64,000 nucleotides of DNA, from positions 1-64,000 of the forward strand of contig JALGVJ010000010.1 of the NCBI GenBank assembly GCA_029838195.1, in the 5' to 3' direction. The notes under the pieces are model-generated. The model had not been told where the DNA came from. It did not search any database and worked only from the letters and a program-made list of their open reading frames with translations. Positions 21,607 through 32,197 of the stretch are shown one piece after another. Origin of the DNA: Promethearchaeota archaeon (GTDB lineage Archaea > Asgardarchaeota > Lokiarchaeia > Sigyniarchaeales > SOKP01). The first letter of the stretch is position 1; every line of letters begins with the position of its first letter. The translations under genes were made by a program, and so were the position numbers.

Positions 21607-23010
21607 ATGGTGAAAATTGCTATTGTCGGAGCAGGTGCTGCTGGACTTTTCGCTGCTAATGAATTAGGTAAAACAAAAGACAGCAACCTTGAAATTCATG
21701 TATTCGAACAAGGAGCGGAAGTAAACAAGCGATTTTGTCCTCTAAAAAATGGATATGCTTGTGCGCAATGCTTTCCTTGCAAAATAATGAGTGGCATTGG
21801 CGGAGCAGGGCTTTTCTCATCGGGTATTTTAAATCTTCACAAGCATATTGGAGGAAATTTAGAAGAATTATGTAATAAAGCACGATTAAATGTAGAAGAG
21901 ATAATAAAACAAATTGATGATTTCTTTTTAGAGCATGGAGCACCTCCTACTCTGTTTGACCCTCATGAGAATGGAAAAAAGCTCCATGAGTTAAAAAGAA
22001 GATGTGCTGCCGTGGATGTGAGGTTTATCCCCATAAGACAAAGACTAATTGGCTCAGAAAACACTCCTAAGGTCATAAAATCCATTCAAAAATTCTTAGA
22101 AAATGATCTAGGAATTCAAATTTTTCCCAATCGAGAAGTAATCTCGTTTGATAAGGAGAGGCGACTGACCTTTAAGGATGGGAAAACCGAACAATTCGAT
22201 TACATCCTTTTCGCTCCTGGTCGATGGGGGATGATTTGGCTTGCTAATCAATGTGAAATAAACGGCATCAAGACCTTTCATGAACCCCTTGATATCGGCG
22301 TGCGAGTAGAAGTGCCTTCCATTATCTTGGAAGAGATTTGCGAAGAAATCCAACGGGATCCTAAATTCCATATCATCACGCCTACTTATAATGATTTCAT
22401 CCGAACGTTCTGCGTGAATCATAAAGGCTATGTAGTAAAAGAAACGTATGAAGAAAAAATCGTGGGTGTTAATGGACATCAATTAAAGAAGGATGGGGAT
22501 TCAGAAAATAGCAATTTTGCTTTTCTAATTCGGCAGTTTTTAACAAGCCCCTTGGAGGATACGACGGAGTATGGTAGATCCATATCTAAGCAAACTTCGA
22601 TTTTAGGAGGATATAAGCCTTTAATCCAAACATTAGGAGATTTACGGAGTGGGCATCGTTCAAGGGCGTCATTAATTAGTCGGAACCTTGTTCAGCCGAC
22701 GCTTCGGGATGCCACCCCAGGAGACATTGCCATGGCGTTTCCTTATCGTTTTATAGTAGATATTTTAGAAGGGTTAAAAATCTTAGATAAAATCATTCCA
22801 GGAGTTAATAATGCGAGCACGCTCATATATGCTCCGGAATTCAAGCGAAGTGCGAAAAGAATTGATACGAATGAATTCTTGGAATCAAGAGCAATTAAAA
22901 ACATGTTTTTTGCAGGCGATGGTGCCGGCATCTCACGAGGCATCATAGGAGCTGCCGTGACGGGCATAATTGCTGCGTGTGGAATTTTAAGAAAGCTTCA
23001 TTTGGAATAG
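21607..23010 (+). CDS. FAD-dependent oxidoreductase/dehydrogenase
   Basis: VKIAIVGAGAAGLFAANELGK (Rossmann); CAQCFPCKIMSGIGGAGLFSSG; FFAGDGAGISRGIIGAA. Confidence 0.85.
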   Translation: MVKIAIVGAGAAGLFAANELGKTKDSNLEIHVFEQGAEVNKRFCPLKNGYACAQCFPCKIMSGIGGAGLFSSGILNLHKHIGGNLEELCNKARLNVEEIIKQIDDFFLEHGAPPTLFDPHENGKKLHELKRRCAAVDVRFIPIRQRLIGSENTPKVIKSIQKFLENDLGIQIFPNREVISFDKERRLTFKDGKTEQFDYILFAPGRWGMIWLANQCEINGIKTFHEPLDIGVRVEVPSIILEEICEEIQRDPKFHIITPTYNDFIRTFCVNHKGYVVKETYEEKIVGVNGHQLKKDGDSENSNFAFLIRQFLTSPLEDTTEYGRSISKQTSILGGYKPLIQTLGDLRSGHRSRASLISRNLVQPTLRDATPGDIAMAFPYRFIVDILEGLKILDKIIPGVNNASTLIYAPEFKRSAKRIDTNEFLESRAIKNMFFAGDGAGISRGIIGAAVTGIIAACGILRKLHLE

Positions 23011-23559
23011 AGAGCTCACGTGTCTTGCTCTTTCTTAACATGGGAAAATTTATGTGTCTAATTTAGTTGAATGGTTTTTTTTAAACCGTTTTCTTGCTTA
23101 TTTTTTCCCTCCACGGAACTTAGCCATGAATGAAATCTGCTCGACTTTTTTAAGCATTCATTAAGTACTAAATTTTTTACTCCAAAAAGTAATTCCTTAA
23201 TATGTTTCTAATTTTCAATCAAAATGAAAGTATCATTATACTTATACGATAATGCTAGCAAGCGGATAAAAAATTAAGAATAAAATATTTAAAGAAATTC
23301 CCATGATTTCAATACAGAAAAAAACATGTTTAATTCTATAAATTAAAGGGGTTTCTATAAAGTATAGTGAATTAGGATTTTATGGCATGTGAAAATAAAT
23401 ATTTATCTTGATATTATTTTTTAATTAAATAATAAGATGAATATAAAAAATATTACGAATGAAAAACTTCTTTTACCTCTCGTTCCTAATGGATGTTCTT
23501 TAAAAATTTTTATCCATCACTTTAAATACAATCAAATATTTTTCATGAGAAGTTGAATC

Positions 23560-23970
23560 ATGGTAAAAGTACAATTAACAGTCAAAATGGATATTGAAAT
23601 TAAAAGCATCGAAATCTCTCACTTGGCCAAGCTCGATGCCTCTTCTATCAATCGACTCCTCCATGAAATCAAAAAACAAATCCAACACCTCTTCCCCTAT
23701 GAAATCCGGGTGCGTGAACGCCACACCAGTGGATTGCGATGGTGTCCCTACTGTAAGAAAGAATTCAATGGCTCTAAAGGTTTGAATCTCCATATCACGA
23801 AGGCTCATTCGGATAAAAGAAAAACTCCTGCAATTCTCTTTTTATCTGCTCACAAAATTAAGATCAATAAGGTGCCTTACCTTTACATTTTACTCGAAAA
23901 CATCAGTGATAAGAGCTCCCAAAAAATCATGAAAATTAAATTACCACGCAAGAATAAAAATAATCTCTAA
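23560..23970 (+). CDS. C2H2 zinc-finger protein
   Basis: RWCPYCKKEFNGSKGLNLHITKAHS. Confidence 0.7.
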   Translation: MVKVQLTVKMDIEIKSIEISHLAKLDASSINRLLHEIKKQIQHLFPYEIRVRERHTSGLRWCPYCKKEFNGSKGLNLHITKAHSDKRKTPAILFLSAHKIKINKVPYLYILLENISDKSSQKIMKIKLPRKNKNNL

Positions 23971-24295
23971 TATTTTAGACGGGTATCATGAAATTTTAGT
24001 TTCACATTTCCAATCGCTTTTCTAACACGTTTAAGATTAACTGTTCTTATGAATTGACCTCTTTCCTTCCCAATTCTCATGATTTTTTCTTTATATATCA
24101 CGTGTTCGGGATGATAAACTCCTTTTTTAAAAGCTTAAAAATCATGCTTTCAAATTTTCAAATTTTCAAATTTTTTTTTCTTGTTCGTACTCCTCTCAAG
24201 AACTTCCAATAAAAAAGAAATTTTTTTTAAATTAAATATTATTATTTAATCATAATGGAAGAGATCTATAGGATTTCACATTGGATTTCGCCCTC

Positions 24296-24329
24296 AGCCG
24301 ATCTTTTAAAAATATTAATCTGGTCGGCT
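24296..24329. other. Hairpin in a long AT-rich intergenic region
   Basis: AGCCGATC...GGTCGGCT, 8-bp GC-rich stem (one G-U), 18-nt loop; T-run follows. Confidence 0.4.
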
Positions 24330-24861
24330 AAATCTTACTTTTTTTCACATATTTAGTCCGTATAGTTCTCTTCCTTTCCTTTTTCCTTTTTTCAAACACG
24401 GTTAAGGAAAAATTAAATTCAAGAATTCATGAAAGTAATGGACTTTTATTTAGTATAGTTTATTTTAGATTTCTCTTCACTTCTAATATTATAAGATGAT
24501 ATTGTTTTTATAAGTATTTTTTTATTTTTCAAAATTCTTTCTTTATTAAATCAAAAAACGTACAAAATTAGGTTTAATCATTATATTTCATTAGGTATTG
24601 AGTATTTTAAAATTAAAAGGAAATGAGAGAAAAGAGACTTTATTTTAATTATTTTTTGTTATTTTTATTTTATTTTTTTGTCATTAATAGCAATTAGAAT
24701 AAATGCTTTCTTTTTAATTATCAGTGGAGTAGGTCATAATATATTTCCAATTTTAGATTGAAGAATATTATTCTTTTATTTTTTAGAAATACTTGTTTAT
24801 CTTCTCCTAATCTTGAGTGTTTATTTAAAAAACAGATTAATTTGTTTTAACTGGTTAAAAA

Positions 24862-25671
24862 TTATTTTTCGAGAAGCTCCTCAATTCTTAATTTTAACCC
24901 ATCTTCCGCTGCGATGACTTTTTTGATATTAGTATGTTGTTGAAATTTTTTTACTTGACTTGGCACGCGATTAATATCAGTACGAGGTCCATCCATGTAA
25001 GAGCCGAAGTGAGTGAGGATGAGGCAATCAAGGGGAGGGTTAATTTTATTAAGATACGGAAGGACTTGGTCCGTGCAAAGATGTCGCTTGCACGTGATAT
25101 TATCGGGACGTAAGAGATTCAATACTAGGATATTTACGTTATTATATTGTTCTGAAAAGCCGGGAAAGACCATGGTATCGCTGGTGAGGGCGATGGAGTA
25201 ATCCTCGAGGATAAATTTCACGCCAAAACCTCCGATCTGTGCGTGCTTAACGCTAGTTCCAATAATAGTAATGTTATTATCGTGGTGATAGATATCACCA
25301 GCTTTGAATTCAATGATTTTTTGGAGCATGTTGAGGTGATATTGAGGAACATGTTCAAGCATGTCTTTTGTCGTGATGAGAACGCCTTTCTTGTAATAGT
25401 TATAATTTTTATCGTGGAAATTTTTACGAGATGATTCAATAATTGCGCAAAGATCATTGTAATGGTCGACGTGGGAATGTGTTACGATAAACAATTCCGT
25501 CTTCAGTGGATCTTCCTTGTATTGATTGATACGAACGATGGCACCGGGTCCCGGATCGATGTGGGCTTGAACTCCGTTGACTTTAAATAAGATCCCTCCG
25601 GTAGCGCGATGCTGAGTTCTGACGTGATGTCGGCCTCCGCCGGTTCCCAGAAAGACGATCTCATCATTCAT
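24862..25671 (-). CDS. MBL-fold metallo-hydrolase
   Basis: FIVTHSHVDHYNDL (HxHxDH); IALTSDT; ILTHFGS. Confidence 0.88.
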   Translation of the reverse strand: MNDEIVFLGTGGGRHHVRTQHRATGGILFKVNGVQAHIDPGPGAIVRINQYKEDPLKTELFIVTHSHVDHYNDLCAIIESSRKNFHDKNYNYYKKGVLITTKDMLEHVPQYHLNMLQKIIEFKAGDIYHHDNNITIIGTSVKHAQIGGFGVKFILEDYSIALTSDTMVFPGFSEQYNNVNILVLNLLRPDNITCKRHLCTDQVLPYLNKINPPLDCLILTHFGSYMDGPRTDINRVPSQVKKFQQHTNIKKVIAAEDGLKLRIEELLEK

Positions 25672-25929
25672 GATGGAATATAGTAAAGATAATTGTTGTT
25701 GAAGGATAAAAAGAGTACAAGGGAAAAATTTTTTTCTATATTTTTAGGGGCAAGAGAAATATGGAGTCAAGAGAAATGATAGATTGGGGTGCAATAGGAA
25801 GGAGGGAAATTAAAGAAGAGATAAAATGAGAATGGAAAAAAATAAGAAGAAGGAAGAAAAGAAAAGAAGAAGAGAAGGAAGAGATAAAAAAAGTAAAGGT
25901 AAATCTTCGGGTTAATAGGTGAAGATTTT

Positions 25930-28125
25930 TCATTTTCTAAATTCTTTTAGAGTAAGAGCATCAATTTTGGAGAGAATATCATTTAATTCTATTTTTAATT
26001 TATTTTGGAGTTGGAATTTTGAAAAGTGGCTATTATTAGTACTTAGGAAGCGGTTGATAACGGTTCTTGCAATCATTTCCCCTTTTCTTCCCAGCATGGC
26101 TAATTGCACGTGGGATTTATCTTGCGGATTGAACAATTTAATAGGAAGTTCAAATGGGATTTTAAAAATATGGCGTGAGCTTTTTCTGAGTTTAATTTGT
26201 TCTGTCATGACATTCGAGTTGAGAATCGCAGAGAGGTAATAAGCTTCATCGAGCGAGGGCGGAGTATAAAAGCTCAGATCCCCTGTTATTAAAAAATCTC
26301 CTTGGACCACGGCAGCGTTAAGGTTGGAGCCTGAATTGTTATAAACAACTTTAAATTGAGCCATTTGTCTCTGATTAATTAATTTATTCCATCGATTTAG
26401 ATTATCCATTAAACATTCATGAGATGTAGTAATTTTTTTCTTTTCCAAATAGATTTTATTGATGAACTCATGGAATTTTTTAGAATGGGGGAGAAGGGCT
26501 TCGGGTTGATAGGATAAGTCGTGCTTGTTGAGAGGGAGAAACACGTGATAACCATCAAAAATGTAGAATTTAACTAATTCCGTGCTTTTAATTACCTTGA
26601 AAATGTATTGGGGCTCTATTTTCCAAGAGATATATTCTTTTTTATTCCAGGGAGGTTTAGCTTTTAAAAAGATGCGATCATCAGGGTGGATTTCGACTAA
26701 GGAATCACTTAATTTTTCAAAGGATACGAATATGAGATTTCTTGGATTTAGATCTGCCCCTTTATGAAATTTTTTTTTATAACTGCTTTCTTCATTGGGG
26801 ATTAAAAAACGGGCATGTTGCTTTAATATTAGTTTTTTCACACGTGAATTTTTTTTTTTTCCATCCCTTCGGGCATCATAAGGGATCAAGCTATCAACGC
26901 TTACAAGTGTTAGGTTAATATTTGAAAAATAATAAAAATCATCCGTGTTGTTTTTCTTTTGATAATGGTAAATAGGAATTTCCCCATTGACAAGTTTTTT
27001 ATCTTCCTCATTACCGTTAGCCTTCCGGGCGAAAAGGCAAATAAAATTAATATTAAATAGTTTTCTAATTTGTTCATCAAAACTCCAAACTTTTAAATCT
27101 TTAAAACCATGGAAATTTCGAAAACGAGACGCATGAGAACCCGTGAGGATTCCTCGTGGCATGACAAAAAAGAGTTTACCACCTTCCTTCATGAATAATT
27201 CTCTTGCTTGATAAAAAAAAATGGTTGCAAGTTCAAGGTTTAAAATATTTTTAGGAGCGGGTTTAACATTTAATTTACCGGCTAAATGTTTTAAGTATTC
27301 TTGTTGATGCGGATCTTCTATATCTCGATAGGTAAGCCAAGGTGGATTCCCGATGACTAAATTAAACTGATGTTTAAGATGAGTGGGAAAATCTCTTAAT
27401 ACATCCATTTTAAAAATATTTAAAGGAATTTCTAAAGGCAGTTCTCTTAGGAGATAAAGCAAGTTTAATTTAGCTAAAAACACTGAAAGGGGATTGATAT
27501 CACATCCGTAAAGGAAGCGTAAAGCTTCTAATTTAGCAGATAAATTAAGGGGACTAGATAAAATTTTTTTAACAATTTCTATCAAGAAATTGGCCGTTCC
27601 AAGACATGGATCCAGTACCTTTTCTCCAATTTTATATGTTTCTTTAACCATTTTTTTTGCGATAAAAGGTGGGGTATAAAATTCCCCCGTAGTATGTCTT
27701 ATTTTTTTTGAAAGAAGATCTTGGAGTAGATAATCAAAATAATATTCTGGCTGGAGAGATGATTTTTTTAATTCAATGAATATTTTTTTAATTGAATTCC
27801 GGAATGAAATTTCTTTTATTTTATATTTAAGTAGGGTAAGAGCTGGTGAAAAATAAGAGTTTAGTTCTTGAGACTCACTTTTCAGGAACTGATTTTTAGT
27901 TACTAAAAATTCATGAACGAATTGATGGGCTAATGAATATATTATCAAATGGAGGGCATATAATTCAAGGTTAACTTGAGAAGCTCCGTACATGCTTTTA
28001 AAAGCCTTACTCCAATCCCTAAAGAAAGTGGTTGATGGAATATCATGCTCCATTAAGGAAAGTGTAATAAATCTTATTAGAGCTTTCTTATTTTCCAAAA
28101 AATTGTTGTTTCTTAAAAATTTCAA
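25930..28125 (-). CDS. N6-adenine DNA methyltransferase-like protein
   Basis: HTTGEFYTPPFIAKKMV; GEKVLDPCLGTANFLIEI; NLVIGNPPWLTYRDIED (NPPW). Confidence 0.9.
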   Translation of the reverse strand: MKFLRNNNFLENKKALIRFITLSLMEHDIPSTTFFRDWSKAFKSMYGASQVNLELYALHLIIYSLAHQFVHEFLVTKNQFLKSESQELNSYFSPALTLLKYKIKEISFRNSIKKIFIELKKSSLQPEYYFDYLLQDLLSKKIRHTTGEFYTPPFIAKKMVKETYKIGEKVLDPCLGTANFLIEIVKKILSSPLNLSAKLEALRFLYGCDINPLSVFLAKLNLLYLLRELPLEIPLNIFKMDVLRDFPTHLKHQFNLVIGNPPWLTYRDIEDPHQQEYLKHLAGKLNVKPAPKNILNLELATIFFYQARELFMKEGGKLFFVMPRGILTGSHASRFRNFHGFKDLKVWSFDEQIRKLFNINFICLFARKANGNEEDKKLVNGEIPIYHYQKKNNTDDFYYFSNINLTLVSVDSLIPYDARRDGKKKNSRVKKLILKQHARFLIPNEESSYKKKFHKGADLNPRNLIFVSFEKLSDSLVEIHPDDRIFLKAKPPWNKKEYISWKIEPQYIFKVIKSTELVKFYIFDGYHVFLPLNKHDLSYQPEALLPHSKKFHEFINKIYLEKKKITTSHECLMDNLNRWNKLINQRQMAQFKVVYNNSGSNLNAAVVQGDFLITGDLSFYTPPSLDEAYYLSAILNSNVMTEQIKLRKSSRHIFKIPFELPIKLFNPQDKSHVQLAMLGRKGEMIARTVINRFLSTNNSHFSKFQLQNKLKIELNDILSKIDALTLKEFRK

Positions 28126-28376
28126 TTCTTGATATCCCTTCTTAAAATTTTAAAAAGTTTATCCAGATATTATTTTACATGCATGTTAAAAAGATTTCCA
28201 AGTAATTGATAATATAAAGGCATCTTTAAAAAAATAGTTTTAAATACCATGATTATGTTAATTCCATTATATTATATAATTGAAATGGTTTATTTATTTC
28301 AATTAACCAATCAATTCCATCTTTCTGAAGATATTGAGTTCCATTAATAGCATTTAATAAAACCCCCTAAGAATGT

Positions 28377-28988
28377 ATGATTATTGAAAAATCTAAAATA
28401 TCAAAAAATTTTCAAAACGGAATTTATTTTTCTTGTCATCAATGCGGCACGTGTTGCCGAGGCTTAAACGAGGGGGAAGTTTACATCTATTTAGATGATA
28501 TCAATCGACTCATAAAATTTTTAAGGAAAAAAGGAAAACATTACACGCAAAAAAGTTTCGCAAGAAAGTACCTTAAAATTACATCCCAAGGAATGTTCTG
28601 GAAAGATTCCACTTCTTCGAAGAAAGGGAGGATCTATAACTTGGACACTTTAGGGTTAAAATTCACAGGAGATGATGATCATTGTTATTTTCTAAGCGAA
28701 GATAATACTTGTATGGTTCATGAAGCCCGGCCCTTCCAATGTCGGGCCTTTCCAATTGGTTGGAACATGCTCATGAATAATTATACTAACTTGCGAGAAT
28801 ATTCAAAAAAATGTCCTGGTTTAAAAGGCACATTAGAAAATAAGGGCAAATATTATTCTAAAGAAGAAATCATTAAATGGACCCAAAAAGAATTTGAAAT
28901 GGAATATAATTATTTCTTAGCCATGAAAAAAAATGGATTTGACATTTTTAAGGTATATAAATTTCTACCACGAGATATAGAATGTTGA
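28377..28988 (+). CDS. YkgJ family cysteine-cluster protein
   Basis: CHQCGTCCRGLNEGEVYIYLDDI; ARPFQCRAFPIGW. Confidence 0.85.
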   Translation: MIIEKSKISKNFQNGIYFSCHQCGTCCRGLNEGEVYIYLDDINRLIKFLRKKGKHYTQKSFARKYLKITSQGMFWKDSTSSKKGRIYNLDTLGLKFTGDDDHCYFLSEDNTCMVHEARPFQCRAFPIGWNMLMNNYTNLREYSKKCPGLKGTLENKGKYYSKEEIIKWTQKEFEMEYNYFLAMKKNGFDIFKVYKFLPRDIEC

Positions 28989-29219
28989 GTGGTGTTAATG
29001 AATTCTTGTATTCATTCGTATAAAATTATTTAAAGATATAACTCTTTTTTCTCAAATCTTTAGATTATAAATAAAGAACGAAGTTCAGTTTTATTATGCA
29101 ATCGATAATATATTTTTCTTGAAAACATTTTAATCAACTGTAATTAGATACTAAATATACTAAAATTAATTATCATTTTTCCATATCATCACGACCAATT
29201 TGAGAGAGAATTAAAGAAC

Positions 29220-31610
29220 ATGAAGATCGGGCTATTTGTTTGCCATTGTGGCAAAAATATTTCGGGAACCATCGATATTGATGAGCTAATGAATTATTTC
29301 AAGCAAGTTCCGGATGTAATCATATTTGAAGATCAATATTTATGTTCTGAATTAGGGTTAAATAAGATCATTGAACAAGTGCAAGAAAAGAAGATTGAAA
29401 GAATAGTTATTGCGGCTTGCTCTCTTAAATTACATGGATTATTATTTCAAAAAACGATTGAAAGAGCAGGAATTAACCGTTTCTTAATTTCTTTCGCAAA
29501 CATCCGCGAGCAAAACTCTTGGGTTCATTCTGACAATCCTAAAAAAGCTACTAAGAAGGCGATTGATCAAATTAAGATGGCAATCGAACATGTAAAGCTT
29601 TTGGAGCCATTAGAAGTAAATAAAGCATCCATCACGCCTTCTGTTTTAGTAATTGGAGGGGGCGTTGCCGGGATTAAAGCAGCTCTCTTGGTAGCGGATG
29701 CGGGATATAAAGTATATTTGGTAGAAAGAGAACCCACGATCGGAGGGCACATGGCATTATTTGATAAGACATTTCCGACTTTAGATTGCTCTATTTGTGT
29801 TCTTGGACCGCTCATGACGGAGGTAAAAGATCATCCTAATATTGAGTTATTAACATATTCAGAAGTAAAAAAAGTTGATGGATTTATAGGGAATTTTGAG
29901 GTCTCCATTCTGAAAAAGCCCCGATATATCGTAGAGGAAAATTGCGTAGGATGTTTTGATATTTGTAGAGAGGTGTGCCCTATTGAAATAAATAGCAGTT
30001 TTTTCCCAAGAAAAGCCATTGATGTACCATATCCTCAAGCCATTCCCCTTTATCCCACGATCATAGAAGAAGCTTGTATAGGATGTAAAGCGTGTGAACA
30101 AGCTTGTGATAGAGACGCTATAGATTTTGATCAAGAGCCGAAAGAGCTAAAAATTCAAGTGGGATGCATCATCGTTGCAACAGGATATGATACTTTTGAT
30201 CCGTCCTTATTAGGAGAACTGAATTATCACAAATATCCTAATGTCATCACGACCATGGAGTTAGAGCGATTATTAAATAATGATGGTCCTACTAAGGGAA
30301 GAGTAATAGTACCTTCAAATGGCCTTCCACCTAAAACAGTTTCATTTATCCTCTGTGTGGGCTCGCGAAACAAAAAAATTCATAGGGAATATTGTTCCCA
30401 AGTTTGTTGTAATGTAGCGATAAAACAAGCTGTTTTAATAAAAAAAGAATATCCGGACGTGAACATTAACATTTTTTATAATGATATAAGAGCCGTGGGT
30501 AAAAACTGTGAAGAATTTTATAATAGAGCTAGGGAGCAATTTGGAATTCGGTTTATAAAGAGTAATATATCCACCATCTTGAAACACGATACCATGGATA
30601 AACTGGTTATAAGAGGAGAAGATATCATCGAGGATAGAATTTTTGAAAGTTTGACAGATTTAGCCGTTTTAGCCGTAGGGATCGAGCCTGCAAGAGGTTC
30701 GGATGAATTAAGCCAAATTTTAAATATTTCTCAAGATCCTAACGGCTTTCTGTTAGAACGACATTTAAAAATGAAACCCTCGGAAACCTCTGTTAGTGGA
30801 ATTTACATTGCGGGAGCTATTCAAGGCCCTAAAGATATCCCCAATAGCATTTCGCAAGCAGAAAGTGCTGCTGCTAAAGCTATAGCTTTAATTTCAAGAG
30901 GAGAGATTGAATTAGATCCTTATATCGTTCGTTACATTAAAGAAAAATGCACTCTTTGTAGATTATGCGAAAATATTTGCGCTTTTAATGCGATAACCAT
31001 CAAGGAAAATCAATTATATTTAACTAATGCTAATTGCACTGGATGTGGGGCGTGTGCCGCCATGTGTCCTGAAAACGCGCTCTACATTCCTGGCTTCAAA
31101 AAAGAGCAGTTCTCTTCACAATTAAAATCATTATTAGAGAAGAAAAGCGAGTATCCACTGATCGTGGGATTTTTATGCAATTGGTGTGCCTATGCGGGAG
31201 CGGATTTGGCGGGCACCAGCAAATTAACATATCCAACTAACATCAGAACATTAAGAGTGATGTGTACGGCGATGATAGATCCCGCCCTTGTACTTGAAGC
31301 TTTCTTTCAAGGAGCTGATGGTGTTCTAATTGCTGGCTGTTATGAGCAAGACTGTCATTATAATACGGGTTTCATTAAAGCAAAAACGAGATATGAAAGT
31401 ATTCGGGAAATCTTAGCAGAAGCAGGGATCAACGAAAAACGAGTTAGAATTGAGAGCATTTCGGCAGGGGAGGGAGAAAAACTCGCACGAATAGTAAAGG
31501 AATTCAAGGAAGAACTCATTAGACTGGGACCCCTTACCCCTCATGAATACGAAAGGATGGTACAAGTTCCCGAAAAAATGAAAGAATCTGCCCGACTAGA
31601 TGAAATATGA
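29220..31610 (+). CDS. hdrA: Heterodisulfide reductase subunit A with C-terminal MvhD-like domain
   Basis: Second GxGxxG (VIGGGVAGIKAALLVADAG), GGHMALFDKTFPTLDCSICVLGPLM, CxxC ferredoxin clusters; C-terminus FLCNWCAYAGADLAGTS...VMCTAMIDP...GCYEQDCHY. Confidence 0.95.
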   Translation: MKIGLFVCHCGKNISGTIDIDELMNYFKQVPDVIIFEDQYLCSELGLNKIIEQVQEKKIERIVIAACSLKLHGLLFQKTIERAGINRFLISFANIREQNSWVHSDNPKKATKKAIDQIKMAIEHVKLLEPLEVNKASITPSVLVIGGGVAGIKAALLVADAGYKVYLVEREPTIGGHMALFDKTFPTLDCSICVLGPLMTEVKDHPNIELLTYSEVKKVDGFIGNFEVSILKKPRYIVEENCVGCFDICREVCPIEINSSFFPRKAIDVPYPQAIPLYPTIIEEACIGCKACEQACDRDAIDFDQEPKELKIQVGCIIVATGYDTFDPSLLGELNYHKYPNVITTMELERLLNNDGPTKGRVIVPSNGLPPKTVSFILCVGSRNKKIHREYCSQVCCNVAIKQAVLIKKEYPDVNINIFYNDIRAVGKNCEEFYNRAREQFGIRFIKSNISTILKHDTMDKLVIRGEDIIEDRIFESLTDLAVLAVGIEPARGSDELSQILNISQDPNGFLLERHLKMKPSETSVSGIYIAGAIQGPKDIPNSISQAESAAAKAIALISRGEIELDPYIVRYIKEKCTLCRLCENICAFNAITIKENQLYLTNANCTGCGACAAMCPENALYIPGFKKEQFSSQLKSLLEKKSEYPLIVGFLCNWCAYAGADLAGTSKLTYPTNIRTLRVMCTAMIDPALVLEAFFQGADGVLIAGCYEQDCHYNTGFIKAKTRYESIREILAEAGINEKRVRIESISAGEGEKLARIVKEFKEELIRLGPLTPHEYERMVQVPEKMKESARLDEI

Positions 31611-32143
31611 GTCCTTATTCATTAATTCATGAAGCTCTAACATTCATGGGAAAAAAACATGGTAATCAATTGAGAAAAGATGGGAAAACACCCTACATCA
31701 TTCATCCCATGCGAGTCTTTATTCTTTTAAGGTGGGCGGGGTATTCTGAATTTATGGATGAGAATATGATGGTTGCCGCCTTATTACATGATATTTTAGA
31801 AGATACGGATACTACATCTGGAGAAATTGAAGAAAAATTCGGTCCCGAGATATTTTCTATCGTAATGGAACTAACCAGACCTAAAGGAATGAAAAAAGAA
31901 CAATGGCTAAAATCTTTTGAGACATGCTCAAGAGAGGCAAAAATCATTAAATTAGCCGATAGAATTGATAACCTTATCGATTTGAAGGGCAATCATCTGT
32001 CTAAGAATTGGAAATATTCTTATGCTAAACAAGGAGAAATCATTTTGAAAACGTGTGGCGATGCGGATAAAAAATTAGCCTTGGAATTAAAACGGTGGAT
32101 TCAAGACATTTTAAACGAAAATAACGATATGTCTCCCATTTAA
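31607..32143 (+). CDS. HD-domain phosphohydrolase, RelA/SpoT-hydrolase or MESH1-like
   Basis: KHGNQLRKDGKTPYIIHPMRV; AALLHDILEDTDTT (HD motif); KLADRIDNL. Confidence 0.85.
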   Translation: MSPYSLIHEALTFMGKKHGNQLRKDGKTPYIIHPMRVFILLRWAGYSEFMDENMMVAALLHDILEDTDTTSGEIEEKFGPEIFSIVMELTRPKGMKKEQWLKSFETCSREAKIIKLADRIDNLIDLKGNHLSKNWKYSYAKQGEIILKTCGDADKKLALELKRWIQDILNENNDMSPI

Positions 32144-32197
32144 ATCTCATGGATTCTTTATCAAGTTTTTATTTCATTCCTTCTTTTTAATAGATTA

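Noticed and set aside
29790-29796. Possible selenocysteine site in HdrA (DxSIC motif)
   Set aside because: The codon is TGC (Cys) in TLDCSICVLG, and no other in-frame TGA was found in the gene.
29567-30134. Several minus-strand ORFs inside hdrA
   Set aside because: Antisense to a clearly coding, conserved gene; no motifs.
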